The notes under the pieces were generated by a model. It was given only the letters and a program-made list of their open reading frames with translations. It had not been told where the DNA came from and made no database searches. A stretch of DNA of 64,000 nucleotides, taken from the NCBI RefSeq assembly GCF_005519465.1, contig NZ_CP027858.1:6187001-6251000 (forward strand). The letters run 5' to 3'. This DNA comes from Streptomyces clavuligerus (GTDB taxonomy: Bacteria > Actinomycetota > Actinomycetes > Streptomycetales > Streptomycetaceae). Made by a program: the position numbers and the translations under genes. Below, piece after piece: positions 7,689 through 16,356 of this stretch (position 1 is the first letter of the stretch; every line of letters begins with the position of its first letter).

Positions 7689-10192
7689 TTACCCTTGCCT
7701 ATCGCATTCCCAGAGAAAACCTGGCGGACCTGCTCGGCACCGTGACCGCGTACCCTTTGACCAAGGAGTTCGCCGCGGTGTGGGGCGACCTGCCCCGGAC
7801 GGGACGACGTTCACGCCAGCCGTACTCGGCCCTGTCCACCGGGCTTGTCACTGCCACGGGACAGCCCGTACGCCTCTTCGGCGAAGAAGATCTCGACGAC
7901 GGCGAACGTGCAACCGGTAGCCGGATGCTGCTTTTGACCACGGACAACGCCCTCGACTACCGACTGAGGGTGGCGGTACGTGCGTGGGAACGTCATATCC
8001 GGAAGGGAGAGGGCACTGCGGAACTGGCCGACTTTTTGCCAGAGCCGGACATCGAGCGTTCGTTCGCCGAGTTCATGACGTTCCGGCCGGGAATGGTCCC
8101 GACCGCCCCGAACTGGGTCTTCCGCACAGCGGCCTGGCAGATTACGCGGCAGTTGGCCGGCGAACCCCTCCGGGTGGACGGGCGCCGTTCGCCTCTGGCC
8201 CTGAGGATGGACACGGACGGGTCCCTGCTGGCGTGGGACCGGCGCGATCTGATCGTCAACCGAAGCGGCTCGGCGTTCAGCATGGCCAGGGTGAGCGCCC
8301 GGCTGATCACACGTGCGGGCGTGGATGACGCGGTGGTGTGCTTTGACGCCCATCTGTCCCGGGTCTCCCCCCAGGGGCACTGGGCCAAGCATGTCTGGAT
8401 CGATCGGGGTGACGCCGGTAAGACGGTTCTTCGGCTCCCGCTGCTGCGCAGTCTGGATAAGCAGACAGAGCGGTGGCGCAGTGACCTCAACCCGGCCATC
8501 GTGAAAATCCTTGAAGCCTGCCAGCTCTTGCCGCTGAGCATTCCCGACACACTCCCGGATGTGCCCGATCTGATCCGGCCCCACATGGCAGGCAGCCGCT
8601 TCCACGCCCTCGGTAGCGGGCCGGGCCCGAGGTTCATGCTCCGGTTGCACGAGCACATCGTGCGTATGCTGCCGGGGCTCGTGCCGCTGACCTACGAGAC
8701 AGACAGACGCATCAAGCTGCTCAACCCGGTGAAGCGCTATCCGGTAGGCGGCCCACCGGCCGCCGGAGTGGGGTCCACCGGCTACGAAAGAGTGACGCTG
8801 GTCTGCGTCTACAGCACGCCTGAGGCCAGACAGCGCATGCTCGACGAACTCGGGGAACTGGCAGGTCGTCCAGTGTCGCCGGACCCGGACTCATCCACCC
8901 CGGTGGCGATCAACGACCGGCTCGACATCCTCGCCCGGCACTGCCCAGATCTACTCGCTCACGAGACGGCGAACCGTGCGGCCCTTCTGGATTCCCTGCG
9001 CCTGTCCAGTGGACCCGGGCACCTGGTCGCCGCCTGGCTGGAAACTGAGTATCATCCCGCCGCCGAGCGGCCCGCACTCGATGCCAAGCCACATCTGCGA
9101 CGGCTGCTGGGACACCTGGGTATACCCACCCAGTTCCTCGCCACCGATCCGCTGGAACTGCCCGACGAAGCAAGCCACCGCAGCGCCGAGACAAAGAAGC
9201 ATGCCGCCCGCGCGGCCCTGCGCGATCTGCTCCGGTCCTCGGGCGTGCTGGACGATCGGCTGCTGACCGCACTGACTGGGGAGCGGCTGCCCAACCGGCT
9301 CGACCGCAGAGCCCTTCTCGTCGGCATCCACATGCGGCGTCAGCAGACCGGAGAGAGTAGCTCGCCACTCGTTCTGATCATGGTGGCCATGTATGTGGAC
9401 CCGGACGCCCTGGAGCCGTGGCGGGCCCTCGTGTACAGCGACCGCCGTCGGGCATGGGTCCGCGCCGCCGAGGGCACCGCAGACTTCTATGCCGGACCCA
9501 TCGGCACGACCCGTCTCGGCCGTTCCCAGGAGAAGGCAGAACGCACACGCGAGGAGGTCGAGGACAGGCTCCGGGCCCTGTGCACCGTGACCCACGTCGA
9601 CATCCCCGTGGTGATCTTCGCCGACACCCGCTCAACCAGGACGGTGTGGCCTGGGTTGCAGGACAGCAAGCTGGGTTTGGGACCGTTGCCGGGAGACGGA
9701 CTGCACGAGCGGGGCGCGGACGTGGCCGTGGTCCGTTTGAGCACCGATATCAAGGAGATCGGCAGACCGGTCACGCGCCGGGAGAAGGCCAACATGCCGA
9801 AGGACCCACTCCAGCCCGCCGCCCCCGATCGCAAGGTTTACCGTTTGGCGGAAAGTGGGGTGAACTCCTGGCTGCTAGCGGGGAGATCGGTGACGATCAA
9901 GTCCAAGGGCGGTGACCGGGGTGCCCGCTACACGCGGTGGACACTGCCAACGGAACTGAGGTCGGAGTTGCGTGTGCCCTGGCATGCCTACACAGCCCGC
10001 GAGATCCTCGTCGTCCGCAGCGGAACGTGGTCGCCGGAGTCACTGGCCGCGCTCACCGCGAGGCTCTGTGACCAATCCGTCTCCTGGGACGACCGGACGA
10101 CACTGCCCGGACCGCTGCACCTGGCCACGGTCATCGACGAGGACCACCCCGAGTACCGCGCTTCCACGGAGGACGAGGGCGACGAGGTCTGA
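7682..10192 (+). CDS. pPIWI-RE family prokaryotic PIWI protein
   Basis: An 836-residue protein starting at GTG 7682, overlapping the helicase stop by seven bases; the in-frame upstream methionine lies deep inside the helicase gene. The C-terminal half carries features I associate with pPIWI-RE proteins: a strand run around VVIFADTRSTRTVWPGLQ, then RKVYRLAESGVNSW, a strand followed by HAYTAREILVV (Glu774 candidate for the family-defining glutamate), and the end region LPGPLHLATVIDEDHP. The N-terminal half should hold the MID-like and family-specific domains, which I cannot delimit by eye. These proteins are RNase H-fold Argonaute relatives lacking obvious PAZ domains; the family was predicted to act with the REase and helicase in conflict with invading DNA. 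It is the last operon gene, 54 bp from a convergent SEFIR gene. I could not verify a full RNase H catalytic tetrad, so slicing activity is uncertain. Confidence 0.85.
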   Translation: MLITLAYRIPRENLADLLGTVTAYPLTKEFAAVWGDLPRTGRRSRQPYSALSTGLVTATGQPVRLFGEEDLDDGERATGSRMLLLTTDNALDYRLRVAVRAWERHIRKGEGTAELADFLPEPDIERSFAEFMTFRPGMVPTAPNWVFRTAAWQITRQLAGEPLRVDGRRSPLALRMDTDGSLLAWDRRDLIVNRSGSAFSMARVSARLITRAGVDDAVVCFDAHLSRVSPQGHWAKHVWIDRGDAGKTVLRLPLLRSLDKQTERWRSDLNPAIVKILEACQLLPLSIPDTLPDVPDLIRPHMAGSRFHALGSGPGPRFMLRLHEHIVRMLPGLVPLTYETDRRIKLLNPVKRYPVGGPPAAGVGSTGYERVTLVCVYSTPEARQRMLDELGELAGRPVSPDPDSSTPVAINDRLDILARHCPDLLAHETANRAALLDSLRLSSGPGHLVAAWLETEYHPAAERPALDAKPHLRRLLGHLGIPTQFLATDPLELPDEASHRSAETKKHAARAALRDLLRSSGVLDDRLLTALTGERLPNRLDRRALLVGIHMRRQQTGESSSPLVLIMVAMYVDPDALEPWRALVYSDRRRAWVRAAEGTADFYAGPIGTTRLGRSQEKAERTREEVEDRLRALCTVTHVDIPVVIFADTRSTRTVWPGLQDSKLGLGPLPGDGLHERGADVAVVRLSTDIKEIGRPVTRREKANMPKDPLQPAAPDRKVYRLAESGVNSWLLAGRSVTIKSKGGDRGARYTRWTLPTELRSELRVPWHAYTAREILVVRSGTWSPESLAALTARLCDQSVSWDDRTTLPGPLHLATVIDEDHPEYRASTEDEGDEV

Positions 10193-10246
10193 TCGGCCCT
10201 CGTCGCCCGGTCCAGGACTCGACGGTGTCCGGCAGTCTGGAAGTTC

Positions 10247-11440
10247 TCACGTCCCCGGTCCGAGAGGTGGCCGGGTACGCCGGGGCCGTCGCGTCAGCAC
10301 ACTCAGGAGGTCCTCGATCTCCTCACAAGCGAACTCGTCGACGCGATAGTGGTCCATCGTGTAGGGCCGGAGGAAGAGAGGAAGATCTTCCACCCGTTCA
10401 CCGGGAAGGACGACCGGCAGGATCTTCGGCACCCATGTCTCGCCGTCGGTATGCAGGAGTTCCCGTAGTTGGCCCAGCTCCGACTGCAGGCCCCGGTGGG
10501 TCCGGTGGTCCACGTTCCCGTTGCCCACGGCCTTGCACATGGGTGACGCGAGAACGATGGTGAAGTCGGCTGCGAGAATGTGCCGGATCGCCCAGAGACT
10601 CCAATCCCCCCGCTCGTCACAGTCCCATTGGTCCATGTGTGCGTCGATGCCGCACTGGCGCAGCAGTTCACCGAAACGCAGGGCGTTCTCCTTGCGCCTC
10701 GCGTCGTCGTGAGCGTAGGAGATGAACACGTACGGGGGGCTGGCCGGTGGCCTCTCGGCGGATTCGTTCGGAGTCGGCAGCTCGGCTTCGTCGCGGCTCT
10801 GCGGGGGTGCGGAGAGGGTCAGGGTGAAGGAGACCGGCTGCTGGGTCGGCCGGTAGTCCATGGCCTTGTCCGAATGGACGGCATAGCGTACGGAGAAGTC
10901 GACCCGCTGCTTCATGCGGCCCTTCGGCACCGCCAGCACGGCCCAGGCGGAGCGCGCACCCTCCGGGACTCCGCCCGAGGAAGAACTGTGCTGCCACCGG
11001 ATGGTACCGCGGCCGATACCGAAGACGTTGATGACGTCCGTCGTGCTGGGAAGATGGGCGACGGCCGAGGAGGCGAAGTCCGTCGGGACCAAGGCCAAGT
11101 AGCGGTTGAGCGTGTACGACATCCGTGGCTGCGGTGATGGTGCCGCGTGAGGTAGGGCGTCGACGACGAACGCCGGATCAGGTGCGTCGGAAGCGAAGTC
11201 CACCCCGATCTCGAACCAGGTCAGCGGGGGAAGCCCCGGCATCAGCTCCAGTTCGTAGTTGATCCTGATCAGATAGGTGTCCCAGTCGTCGCGCATATCC
11301 GCCGGGGTGCTGACGGCATCCTCCTGCCACATCCCGAGGGACACGGCCCCGATCCGGATGCCGTCTGGGGCGGTGTCGATCTGGCGGCTGCCCTCGTCGA
11401 TGAGGGTAAGGCCGACGGTGACCGTATTCTCCGAGCTCAC
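10247..11440 (-). CDS. SEFIR/TIR-like effector with novel N-terminal region
   Basis: About 397 residues. The GTG at 11440 has GGAAGG five bases upstream; an in-frame GTG at 11446 would overlap that site. Residues 1-220 look beta-rich and match no domain I know; they contain DIINVFGIGRG-like and FEIGVDFASD strands. A linker rich in Pro/Glu/Ser leads to a C-terminal SEFIR domain starting PYVFISYAHDD, with GELLRQCGIDAHMDQWD and ADFTIVLASPMCK, the box 1/box 2 layout of the SEFIR branch of the TIR superfamily. No TIR NADase glutamate is obvious to me. The gene converges on the pPIWI-RE operon. SEFIR/TIR proteins in such islands are signalling or cell-suicide components. Whether it belongs to the same system or is an independent defence gene is unknown. 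Confidence 0.75.
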   Translation of the reverse strand: MSSENTVTVGLTLIDEGSRQIDTAPDGIRIGAVSLGMWQEDAVSTPADMRDDWDTYLIRINYELELMPGLPPLTWFEIGVDFASDAPDPAFVVDALPHAAPSPQPRMSYTLNRYLALVPTDFASSAVAHLPSTTDVINVFGIGRGTIRWQHSSSSGGVPEGARSAWAVLAVPKGRMKQRVDFSVRYAVHSDKAMDYRPTQQPVSFTLTLSAPPQSRDEAELPTPNESAERPPASPPYVFISYAHDDARRKENALRFGELLRQCGIDAHMDQWDCDERGDWSLWAIRHILAADFTIVLASPMCKAVGNGNVDHRTHRGLQSELGQLRELLHTDGETWVPKILPVVLPGERVEDLPLFLRPYTMDHYRVDEFACEEIEDLLSVLTRRPRRTRPPLGPGT

Positions 11441-11773
11441 GTGCACCTTCCGAGTCGCTGATGGGGTGAGGTCACGGTAGACGCAGCCTGAAACGTCCCA
11501 ACAGGTTTTTTCCTTACTGTCCGGCTTCTGTCAGGTTTTCGGTCGGCGGGTGACATTTGAGCTGCCCTCAGTGGGGCAGCGTCACGACCACCACCGCTCC
11601 TGCTCACCGGTATGCCTCACCCATCCACGGCGACGCCGCCCGGCCATGAACTGTGGTGGCGGGGCCTGTTCTGCCGATGTCGAGTATGCCGTCGCGATCG
11701 AGTCCAGCAGTGCTGTACCCAATGCTGTGCCCATCCCACGTCGACCGAGAGCAGCACTGTCCCCTATGGGGGC
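11441..11773. other. Gap between SEFIR gene and transposase remnant
   Basis: These 333 bp hold no convincing gene. It should include the SEFIR promoter (reading left) and an AT-richer patch with a run of six T near 11507. The right part (11600-11770) has short open frames on both strands with no recognisable product. It may be debris from the insertion that left the neighbouring transposase fragment. Confidence 0.4.
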
Positions 11774-12370
11774 CTAATCCAATGCTTGAGTTCGTCTGTA
11801 GGTGATCACGCAGCAGGGGGCTTTCAGGAAGGCTTCGTGAAGGTCGTCGCGGATGTCCCAGCGGATGCGCAGGCGTCGGAGGCCGTGGATCAGGTGTTTG
11901 TGCGTTCGACGACCCATAGGAGAGTACCCAGCCGGATCCGTGAGGTACTTCCCCTGCGGGCGATGACCGGTTTGATGCCGTGCTTCCAGAGCAGTCGGCG
12001 AACAACTGCCGGGGCCGGTGACGTGGTCGGCCGGTCCTGCCGCGGATGCAGGGGTTGCGTCGAGCAGGGGCAGCAAATGGGTGATGTCGTGGCGGTTGCC
12101 CCCGGTCAGGGTGATGGCGAGCGGCGTGCCGCCGACGTCGGTGATGACGTGGTGCTTCGAGCCGGGCCGGGCACGGTCGACCGTGCCCGGCCCGGTTTTG
12201 GGCCGCCCCGACGGGCCTGGCGGTGCGAGCCGTCGATCACTGCCCGGGACCAGCCCAGTTTCCGAGCATGGTGCAGCTCGGTGAGAAGTACCTGGTGCAG
12301 CCGGTCCCAGACACTGGCCTCGTGTGTCGAGCGACAGGTACGGCTGAGCTTCCTCGGCCGATGAGCTGCC
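11774..12370 (-). pseudogene. Decayed IS5-type transposase
   Basis: Transposase signatures are spread over different frames of the minus strand. From 5' to 3' they are: a segment reading SVWDRLHQVLLTELHHARK and WSRAVIDGSH (catalytic Asp); then, after a frame change near 12190, RARPGSKHHVITDVGG and ITLTGGNRHDITHLLPLLDA; then a deletion; then LLWKHGIKPVIARRG and WVVERT (the Glu region) in another frame; and finally HGLRRLRIRWDIRDDLHEAF, ending at a TAG at 11774. At least two frameshifts, a missing segment around the second Asp (DRGYD region) and a missing N-terminus show it is dead. The pattern matches IS5-group DDE transposases common in Streptomyces. I could not identify terminal inverted repeats. 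It sits between the defence island and the iron-uptake region and may mark an island boundary. Confidence 0.8.
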
Positions 12371-12417
12371 GCCGTGGCGCGGTGGAGCGGAAGTCCTACC
12401 GTGCCCGGCTTCGTCGG

Positions 12418-14025
12418 CTAACGGAGGATGAGTTCTTCGCCGGTGTGCTGCCAGCCGTTTCGCCGGTACGCGCTCGGTGGCATCCCGTGGGCACGGGTGA
12501 AGACACGGCTGAGGGCGGAGGCGTCCGCGTAGCCGAGGGTGCGGGCGGCGCGTGTGACGGTCATGCCTTCTTCGAGGTACTGCCGGGCCAGGGTCATGCG
12601 GAGCTGGGCCCGCCACTGGGGGTAGGTCTGACCGGTGGCGTCGAGGAAGTCGTGGCCGAGGGCGCGGGCGTCCACCGCGAGTGCGGTGGCCCACTGGACC
12701 AGGGTGCGCGGGCTCGCGGGTGCGCGGCGGAGTTCCTCGATGATCCGGCTGACGGCGGAGGCGGACGGTCCGTCGGCGGCCGTGGGGAGAGCCGCAGCGG
12801 AGGAGAGTTCGAGGAAGCGCCGGGTGATGCCGTTGGGGTCGTGTCCCTCGGGGCGGACGAAGCTGTAGTTCGCGACGGCCGTGTGCAGGAGGCCGTCCTC
12901 GGCCTGCGGCGGGAAGCTCTGGACGAGGACCTCCCCCGGCAGGGTCGCCGAAGGGCCCGGACGGGAGCCGAGCGGGAGCAGGAGCGCGCCGCGCGGGAGC
13001 GTCACGCTGTTGCGCACTCCCGCCGGCAGCCAGGCGACATCGCCCTGCCGCAGCCGGCGCCTCCGTCCGCCGACGACGAGCTGCGCGGTCCCGCGGCAGG
13101 CCCAGACGAGCACATGGAAATCGTTGATCCGGTTCCAGGTCCGCGACGCCGGTATCGGCGGCGGCCCCCCGCTCGCCCAGCCGTCCGCTCCGCTGTGCGC
13201 GCGGGCGTCGAGCTGTGCTTCGAGAGGGCTCGGGCGCGGCCTGGTGCCGGTCGGTCCGTCGCGACGCTGCTCCTTGTACGTGCTGGGGGTGACTCCGGTG
13301 TACGCGCGGAACGCCTTGGTGAATCCCGCGGGCGTGGCGAACCCGACCTGTCGGCCGGTCCAGCCGATGTCGTGCCCGAGACCGAGGTAGCTCGCCGCGG
13401 CGGCGACCCGGGCGGCCGTGCGCCACCGGGTGAAGGGGAGCCCGGTCTCCCTGAGGAACTGCTGCTGGAAGGTGCGGACGCCGACGCTGACGGACCGCGC
13501 CAGCTCATCGACTCCCGCGCTGTGGCTCGGATTCTGGAGCAGTGTCCGTGCGACGGTGAGGGCCTCGGGCGACACGGGCAGCGGCGGGGTGGGCAGCGGG
13601 CCGCGGTGGCCGTCCGCCGGGTCCGCGGGGCGCGCGTCGGCGACGAGGTCGAGCAGGCCGCTGTCGTCCGCGGCGCCGCGGAGATGGCCGAGGCTGCGGG
13701 CGAACTGATGGATGAGCCAGTCGGACCAGCTGTCCGGGAAGTCGACGCGCAGAGGGCGGTCGATCGCGGTCGGGCGCGAGCGCGCGGCCGGGAAGATCGG
13801 AACCGCGACGGAACCCGCCTCGACATCGATCTCGTAGGGGAGACCGGCGGGCACCCAGAGGCCCTGGCCCGCGGTGAGGCGATGTTGTTCCGACGCCGTC
13901 CGTACGCGGGCCGTTCCTGTGCGCATCCAGAGCAGGGCGGGCTCGCGGGCGTTTCCCGGTGAGACCGCCCGGGCGGCGGGGATCTCCGGGCGCGGCGCGG
14001 CCGGGAGTCGCTGGTGTGCGGCCAC
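12418..14025 (-). CDS. Double-length AraC-type regulator (two cupin-HTH halves)
   Basis: A 535-residue protein starting at GTG 14025. It consists of two AraC-type units in tandem. Each has a beta-rich sensor (first: ALLWMRTGTARV, GLWVPAGLPYEIDV; second: VLVWACRGTAQLVVGG, GDVAWLPAGVR) followed by a paired HTH domain. First HTH pair: DELARSVSVGVRTFQQQF and GFATPAGFTKAFRAYTGVTPS. Second: ATALAVDARALGHDF and GYADASALSRVFTRAHGMPPS. Usual AraC proteins are near 280-320 residues with one HTH pair, so this is a fused tandem duplication. It is divergent from the siderophore operon, with an iron box in the shared 183 bp, and is the likely ligand-sensing regulator of that operon, as in other AraC-siderophore pairs. 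The Shine-Dalgarno is weak, so a leaderless mRNA is possible. Confidence 0.85.
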   Translation of the reverse strand: MAAHQRLPAAPRPEIPAARAVSPGNAREPALLWMRTGTARVRTASEQHRLTAGQGLWVPAGLPYEIDVEAGSVAVPIFPAARSRPTAIDRPLRVDFPDSWSDWLIHQFARSLGHLRGAADDSGLLDLVADARPADPADGHRGPLPTPPLPVSPEALTVARTLLQNPSHSAGVDELARSVSVGVRTFQQQFLRETGLPFTRWRTAARVAAAASYLGLGHDIGWTGRQVGFATPAGFTKAFRAYTGVTPSTYKEQRRDGPTGTRPRPSPLEAQLDARAHSGADGWASGGPPPIPASRTWNRINDFHVLVWACRGTAQLVVGGRRRRLRQGDVAWLPAGVRNSVTLPRGALLLPLGSRPGPSATLPGEVLVQSFPPQAEDGLLHTAVANYSFVRPEGHDPNGITRRFLELSSAAALPTAADGPSASAVSRIIEELRRAPASPRTLVQWATALAVDARALGHDFLDATGQTYPQWRAQLRMTLARQYLEEGMTVTRAARTLGYADASALSRVFTRAHGMPPSAYRRNGWQHTGEELILR

Positions 14026-14040
14026 ATGTCGTCCAAGGTT

Positions 14041-14075
14041 CGTCAGCCGTCAGCCGTCAGCCGTCAGCCGTTAGT
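14041..14075. repeat. 7-bp tandem repeat in regulator-operon gap
   Basis: Four perfect copies of CGTCAGC (14041-14068), followed by the imperfect copy CGTTAGT. The array lies 16 bp upstream of the AraC start codon, between it and the iron box, so copy number could alter spacing in the divergent promoter. No function is known. Confidence 0.85.
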
Positions 14076-14122
14076 CATCAGTCCATGAAACCTGCGCCTC
14101 AGGATAACTACCGACCAAAAAG

Positions 14123-14141
14123 CAAGGTTAGCCTTACATAA
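14123..14141. promoter_or_regulatory. DmdR1/IdeR-type iron box
   Basis: CAAGGTTAGCCTTACATAA matches the DtxR-family consensus TTAGGTTAGGCTCACCTAA at 14 of 19 positions by my alignment. It lies 67 bp upstream of the siderophore-interacting protein start and about 100 bp from the divergent AraC gene. Iron-loaded DmdR1 would repress from here. Confidence 0.75.
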
Positions 14142-14208
14142 GTGGCCCCTGTGGCGATCTGACGCCCTGATTCCCCGGCCCTGTCCCGTTCTTCCGAGGA
14201 GTTTCCCC

Positions 14209-15051
14209 GTGTCCGTTCCCGCGCGCCCGCTGACCCTGATCCCTGTGGCCCTGCGGGAACTGGCCGTCGCCCGGATCGTCGACATCACGGCGGGAATGCG
14301 GCGGGTGACCCTGACCGGTGACCGACTGGGGGCGTTCACCGCCGTGGACGGGACGCGATGGCCCGCGTTCGGATCGCCGGGCTTCGACGACGACATCCGG
14401 CTGCTGTTCCCGTACCCGGGGGAGAGCGAGCCCGTCCTGCCCCTCGTCGAGGACGGACGGGTGACCTTCGCGGAAGGGCGCCGCCCGATCGCCCGCGCCT
14501 ATACGGTGCGCCGCCATGACCCGCGCGGACAGGAGCTGGATGTCGAGATCGTGCTCCACGGGGACGGGGTCGCGTCGAACTGGGCCCGGACGGTGGAGCC
14601 GGGAGACCGGATGCACATCGCCGGTCCCGGGAAGACGCGGGGGCCGATCCCCGTGGGCGCCGATCGGCTGCTGATCGCGGGCGACGACACGGCGGTCCCC
14701 GCGATCGCGCGTCTGCTGGAGGAGCTGCCCGGCGGCGCCCGCGGGCGGGTGTTCATCGACGTCGAGCACGTGACGCACATCCAGCGACTGCGCGGTCCCG
14801 CGGGGGTCGACATCACCTGGCTCCCACGGGACGTGTCCGCTCCGTCGCGCCCCGGTGCGCTGTCGGCGGCCGTCCGCGCGATGGCCTGGGCGGACGGCGC
14901 GTGGTTCGCCTGGCTGGCCGGTGAGCGGTCGGAGGTCCGAACGATCCGCAGGCATCTCGTCGGCGATCGCCGTATGGCCGTGTCCGCGATCGATTTCACC
15001 GGCTACTGGAAACGCGAGGCCGCGAACGGTCCCCGCGTCCAACGGCCCTGA
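14209..15051 (+). CDS. Siderophore-interacting protein (FAD-dependent ferric-siderophore reductase)
   Basis: A 280-residue cytoplasmic flavoprotein of the ViuB/SIP family. It shows the FAD-binding strand RAYTVRRHD, VEIVLHGDGVASNWA, the pyrophosphate-side PGDRMHIAGPGK, and the C-terminal NAD(P)H-domain-like LLIAGDDTAVPAIARLLEEL and WFAWLAGE blocks; length is typical. SIP proteins reduce Fe(III)-siderophore to release Fe(II) after import. It is the first gene of the operon behind the iron box. In mycobacteria a SIP domain is fused to the N-terminus of IrtA; here the same function is a separate gene in an operon that ends with an IrtA/IrtB-type pair. Confidence 0.92.
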   Translation: MSVPARPLTLIPVALRELAVARIVDITAGMRRVTLTGDRLGAFTAVDGTRWPAFGSPGFDDDIRLLFPYPGESEPVLPLVEDGRVTFAEGRRPIARAYTVRRHDPRGQELDVEIVLHGDGVASNWARTVEPGDRMHIAGPGKTRGPIPVGADRLLIAGDDTAVPAIARLLEELPGGARGRVFIDVEHVTHIQRLRGPAGVDITWLPRDVSAPSRPGALSAAVRAMAWADGAWFAWLAGERSEVRTIRRHLVGDRRMAVSAIDFTGYWKREAANGPRVQRP

Positions 15052-15219
15052 CGCCCGCCACAGCGGAAACGATCCGCCCGGCCCGCTGCCCCGCCGCCCG
15101 GTCCCACCACCCCCTGCGCCCGGTCCCGTCAGCCCCGCACCCCCGCCGGTGGCCGGGCCGCCCCACCCTGTCCACGCGCCTCGCCCCGCCCCGCCCCGAG
15201 AAACACAGGAACGGCCCCC

Positions 15220-16290
15220 ATGAACATCACCCGACGCAACGGCGTCACCGCCCTGACCGGCGCGGCGCTGGCCGCCGCCCTCGCCCTGACCGGATGCTCG
15301 TCCACCACGTCGACATCGCCCCGGAAGGCGCCGGCCGGTGACACATCGAGTCGGCTGCCCGCCGCCGAAGGCCGCACCTCCTACCCGCTGACCTTGGCAT
15401 CTCCCTTCGGCGAGACCGTGCTGAAGAAGCGGCCCGAACGGATCGCGGCGGTCGTACCGAACGCGATCGACACGGAACTGCTTCTCTCGCTCGGTGTGAC
15501 GCCTGTCCTCAGCTCCAGCTTCGTCGGGGAGGGCGGATACCTCCGCGAGCACGGTGCCGGCTCCATCGCGACCTACGCGTTCGCGATGGGCGAGAAGGTC
15601 CCGGTGGAAGCGGTCGCCGCGAGCGACCCGGACCTCATCGTCGCCGTCGGATGGACGGACGGCCTCGGCGGGGTGAGGCTCGCCGACCACTACGACCGGC
15701 TGGCGGCCATCGCCCCGGTCGTGACCAGCCCGGACACCGCGTCGCAACTGCTCATCCCCTGGCAGGACTCGGTCCGTGTGCTCGGAGAGGTGCTCGATCT
15801 GGCCGATGCCGCGCGGCGCGTCGTCGACGAACACGAGAAGCGTTTCGCGCGGATACGCGAGCAGCACCCGGAGTTCGCAGGGCTCACGGCGACCTGGGCG
15901 ATCAACTACGGCGCCGCCAACGGGCTCCAGTACCTGTCCCGGCCCGGCTCCGCGCCGGAGGCGTTCCTGGGCGAGCTGGGCTTCGCCAGGAACCCGGGAG
16001 CACGGGAGTTCGCCCGGGAGGCCACGGTGAGCGACGAACTGCTGTCGAAGATCGACGCCGATGTGCTGCTGCTCGGGCAGAGCGCGGCGGCGCACGACAG
16101 GGAGATGCGGGAGCTGACCGGTCGCGGACTCTTCCGGAACCTCGGCGCCGTGTCCTCGGGGAACTTCGTCCAGCTCCCGCCGAAGACCGACGACGGCGGG
16201 GACCTGCTGTGGGCGATCAGCAGCGGCGGGCCGATCGGGAACACCTGGGCGGCCGAGCATCTCGTCCCGCTCATCGCCGACGCCCTCTGA
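15220..16290 (+). CDS. Siderophore-binding lipoprotein (FecB/FepB-like)
   Basis: A 356-residue exported lipoprotein. An n-region with two Arg precedes a hydrophobic stretch and the lipobox LTGC (Cys near residue 27), so it should be anchored outside the membrane. The mature part has the class III binding-protein layout: PERIAAVVPNAIDTELLLSLGV, VAASDPDLIVAVGWTD, a long backbone helix and PKTDDGGDLLWAISSGG near the end. It delivers ferric siderophore to the two FecCD permeases that follow. The 168 bp upstream hold no gene and are unusually rich in C-runs. Confidence 0.9.
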   Translation: MNITRRNGVTALTGAALAAALALTGCSSTTSTSPRKAPAGDTSSRLPAAEGRTSYPLTLASPFGETVLKKRPERIAAVVPNAIDTELLLSLGVTPVLSSSFVGEGGYLREHGAGSIATYAFAMGEKVPVEAVAASDPDLIVAVGWTDGLGGVRLADHYDRLAAIAPVVTSPDTASQLLIPWQDSVRVLGEVLDLADAARRVVDEHEKRFARIREQHPEFAGLTATWAINYGAANGLQYLSRPGSAPEAFLGELGFARNPGAREFAREATVSDELLSKIDADVLLLGQSAAAHDREMRELTGRGLFRNLGAVSSGNFVQLPPKTDDGGDLLWAISSGGPIGNTWAAEHLVPLIADAL

Positions 16291-16356
16291 TCAACCCCCG
16301 CGCGGGCGGGGCGTGAGCGTCGCCGCGCCCCCGCACCTGTCCGACCGAGGAGAACC

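Noticed and set aside
11774..13426. 550-codon minus-strand frame joining the transposase end with sequence inside the AraC gene
   Set aside because: Only the C-terminal part resembles transposase; the rest is an off-frame read of the AraC regulator.
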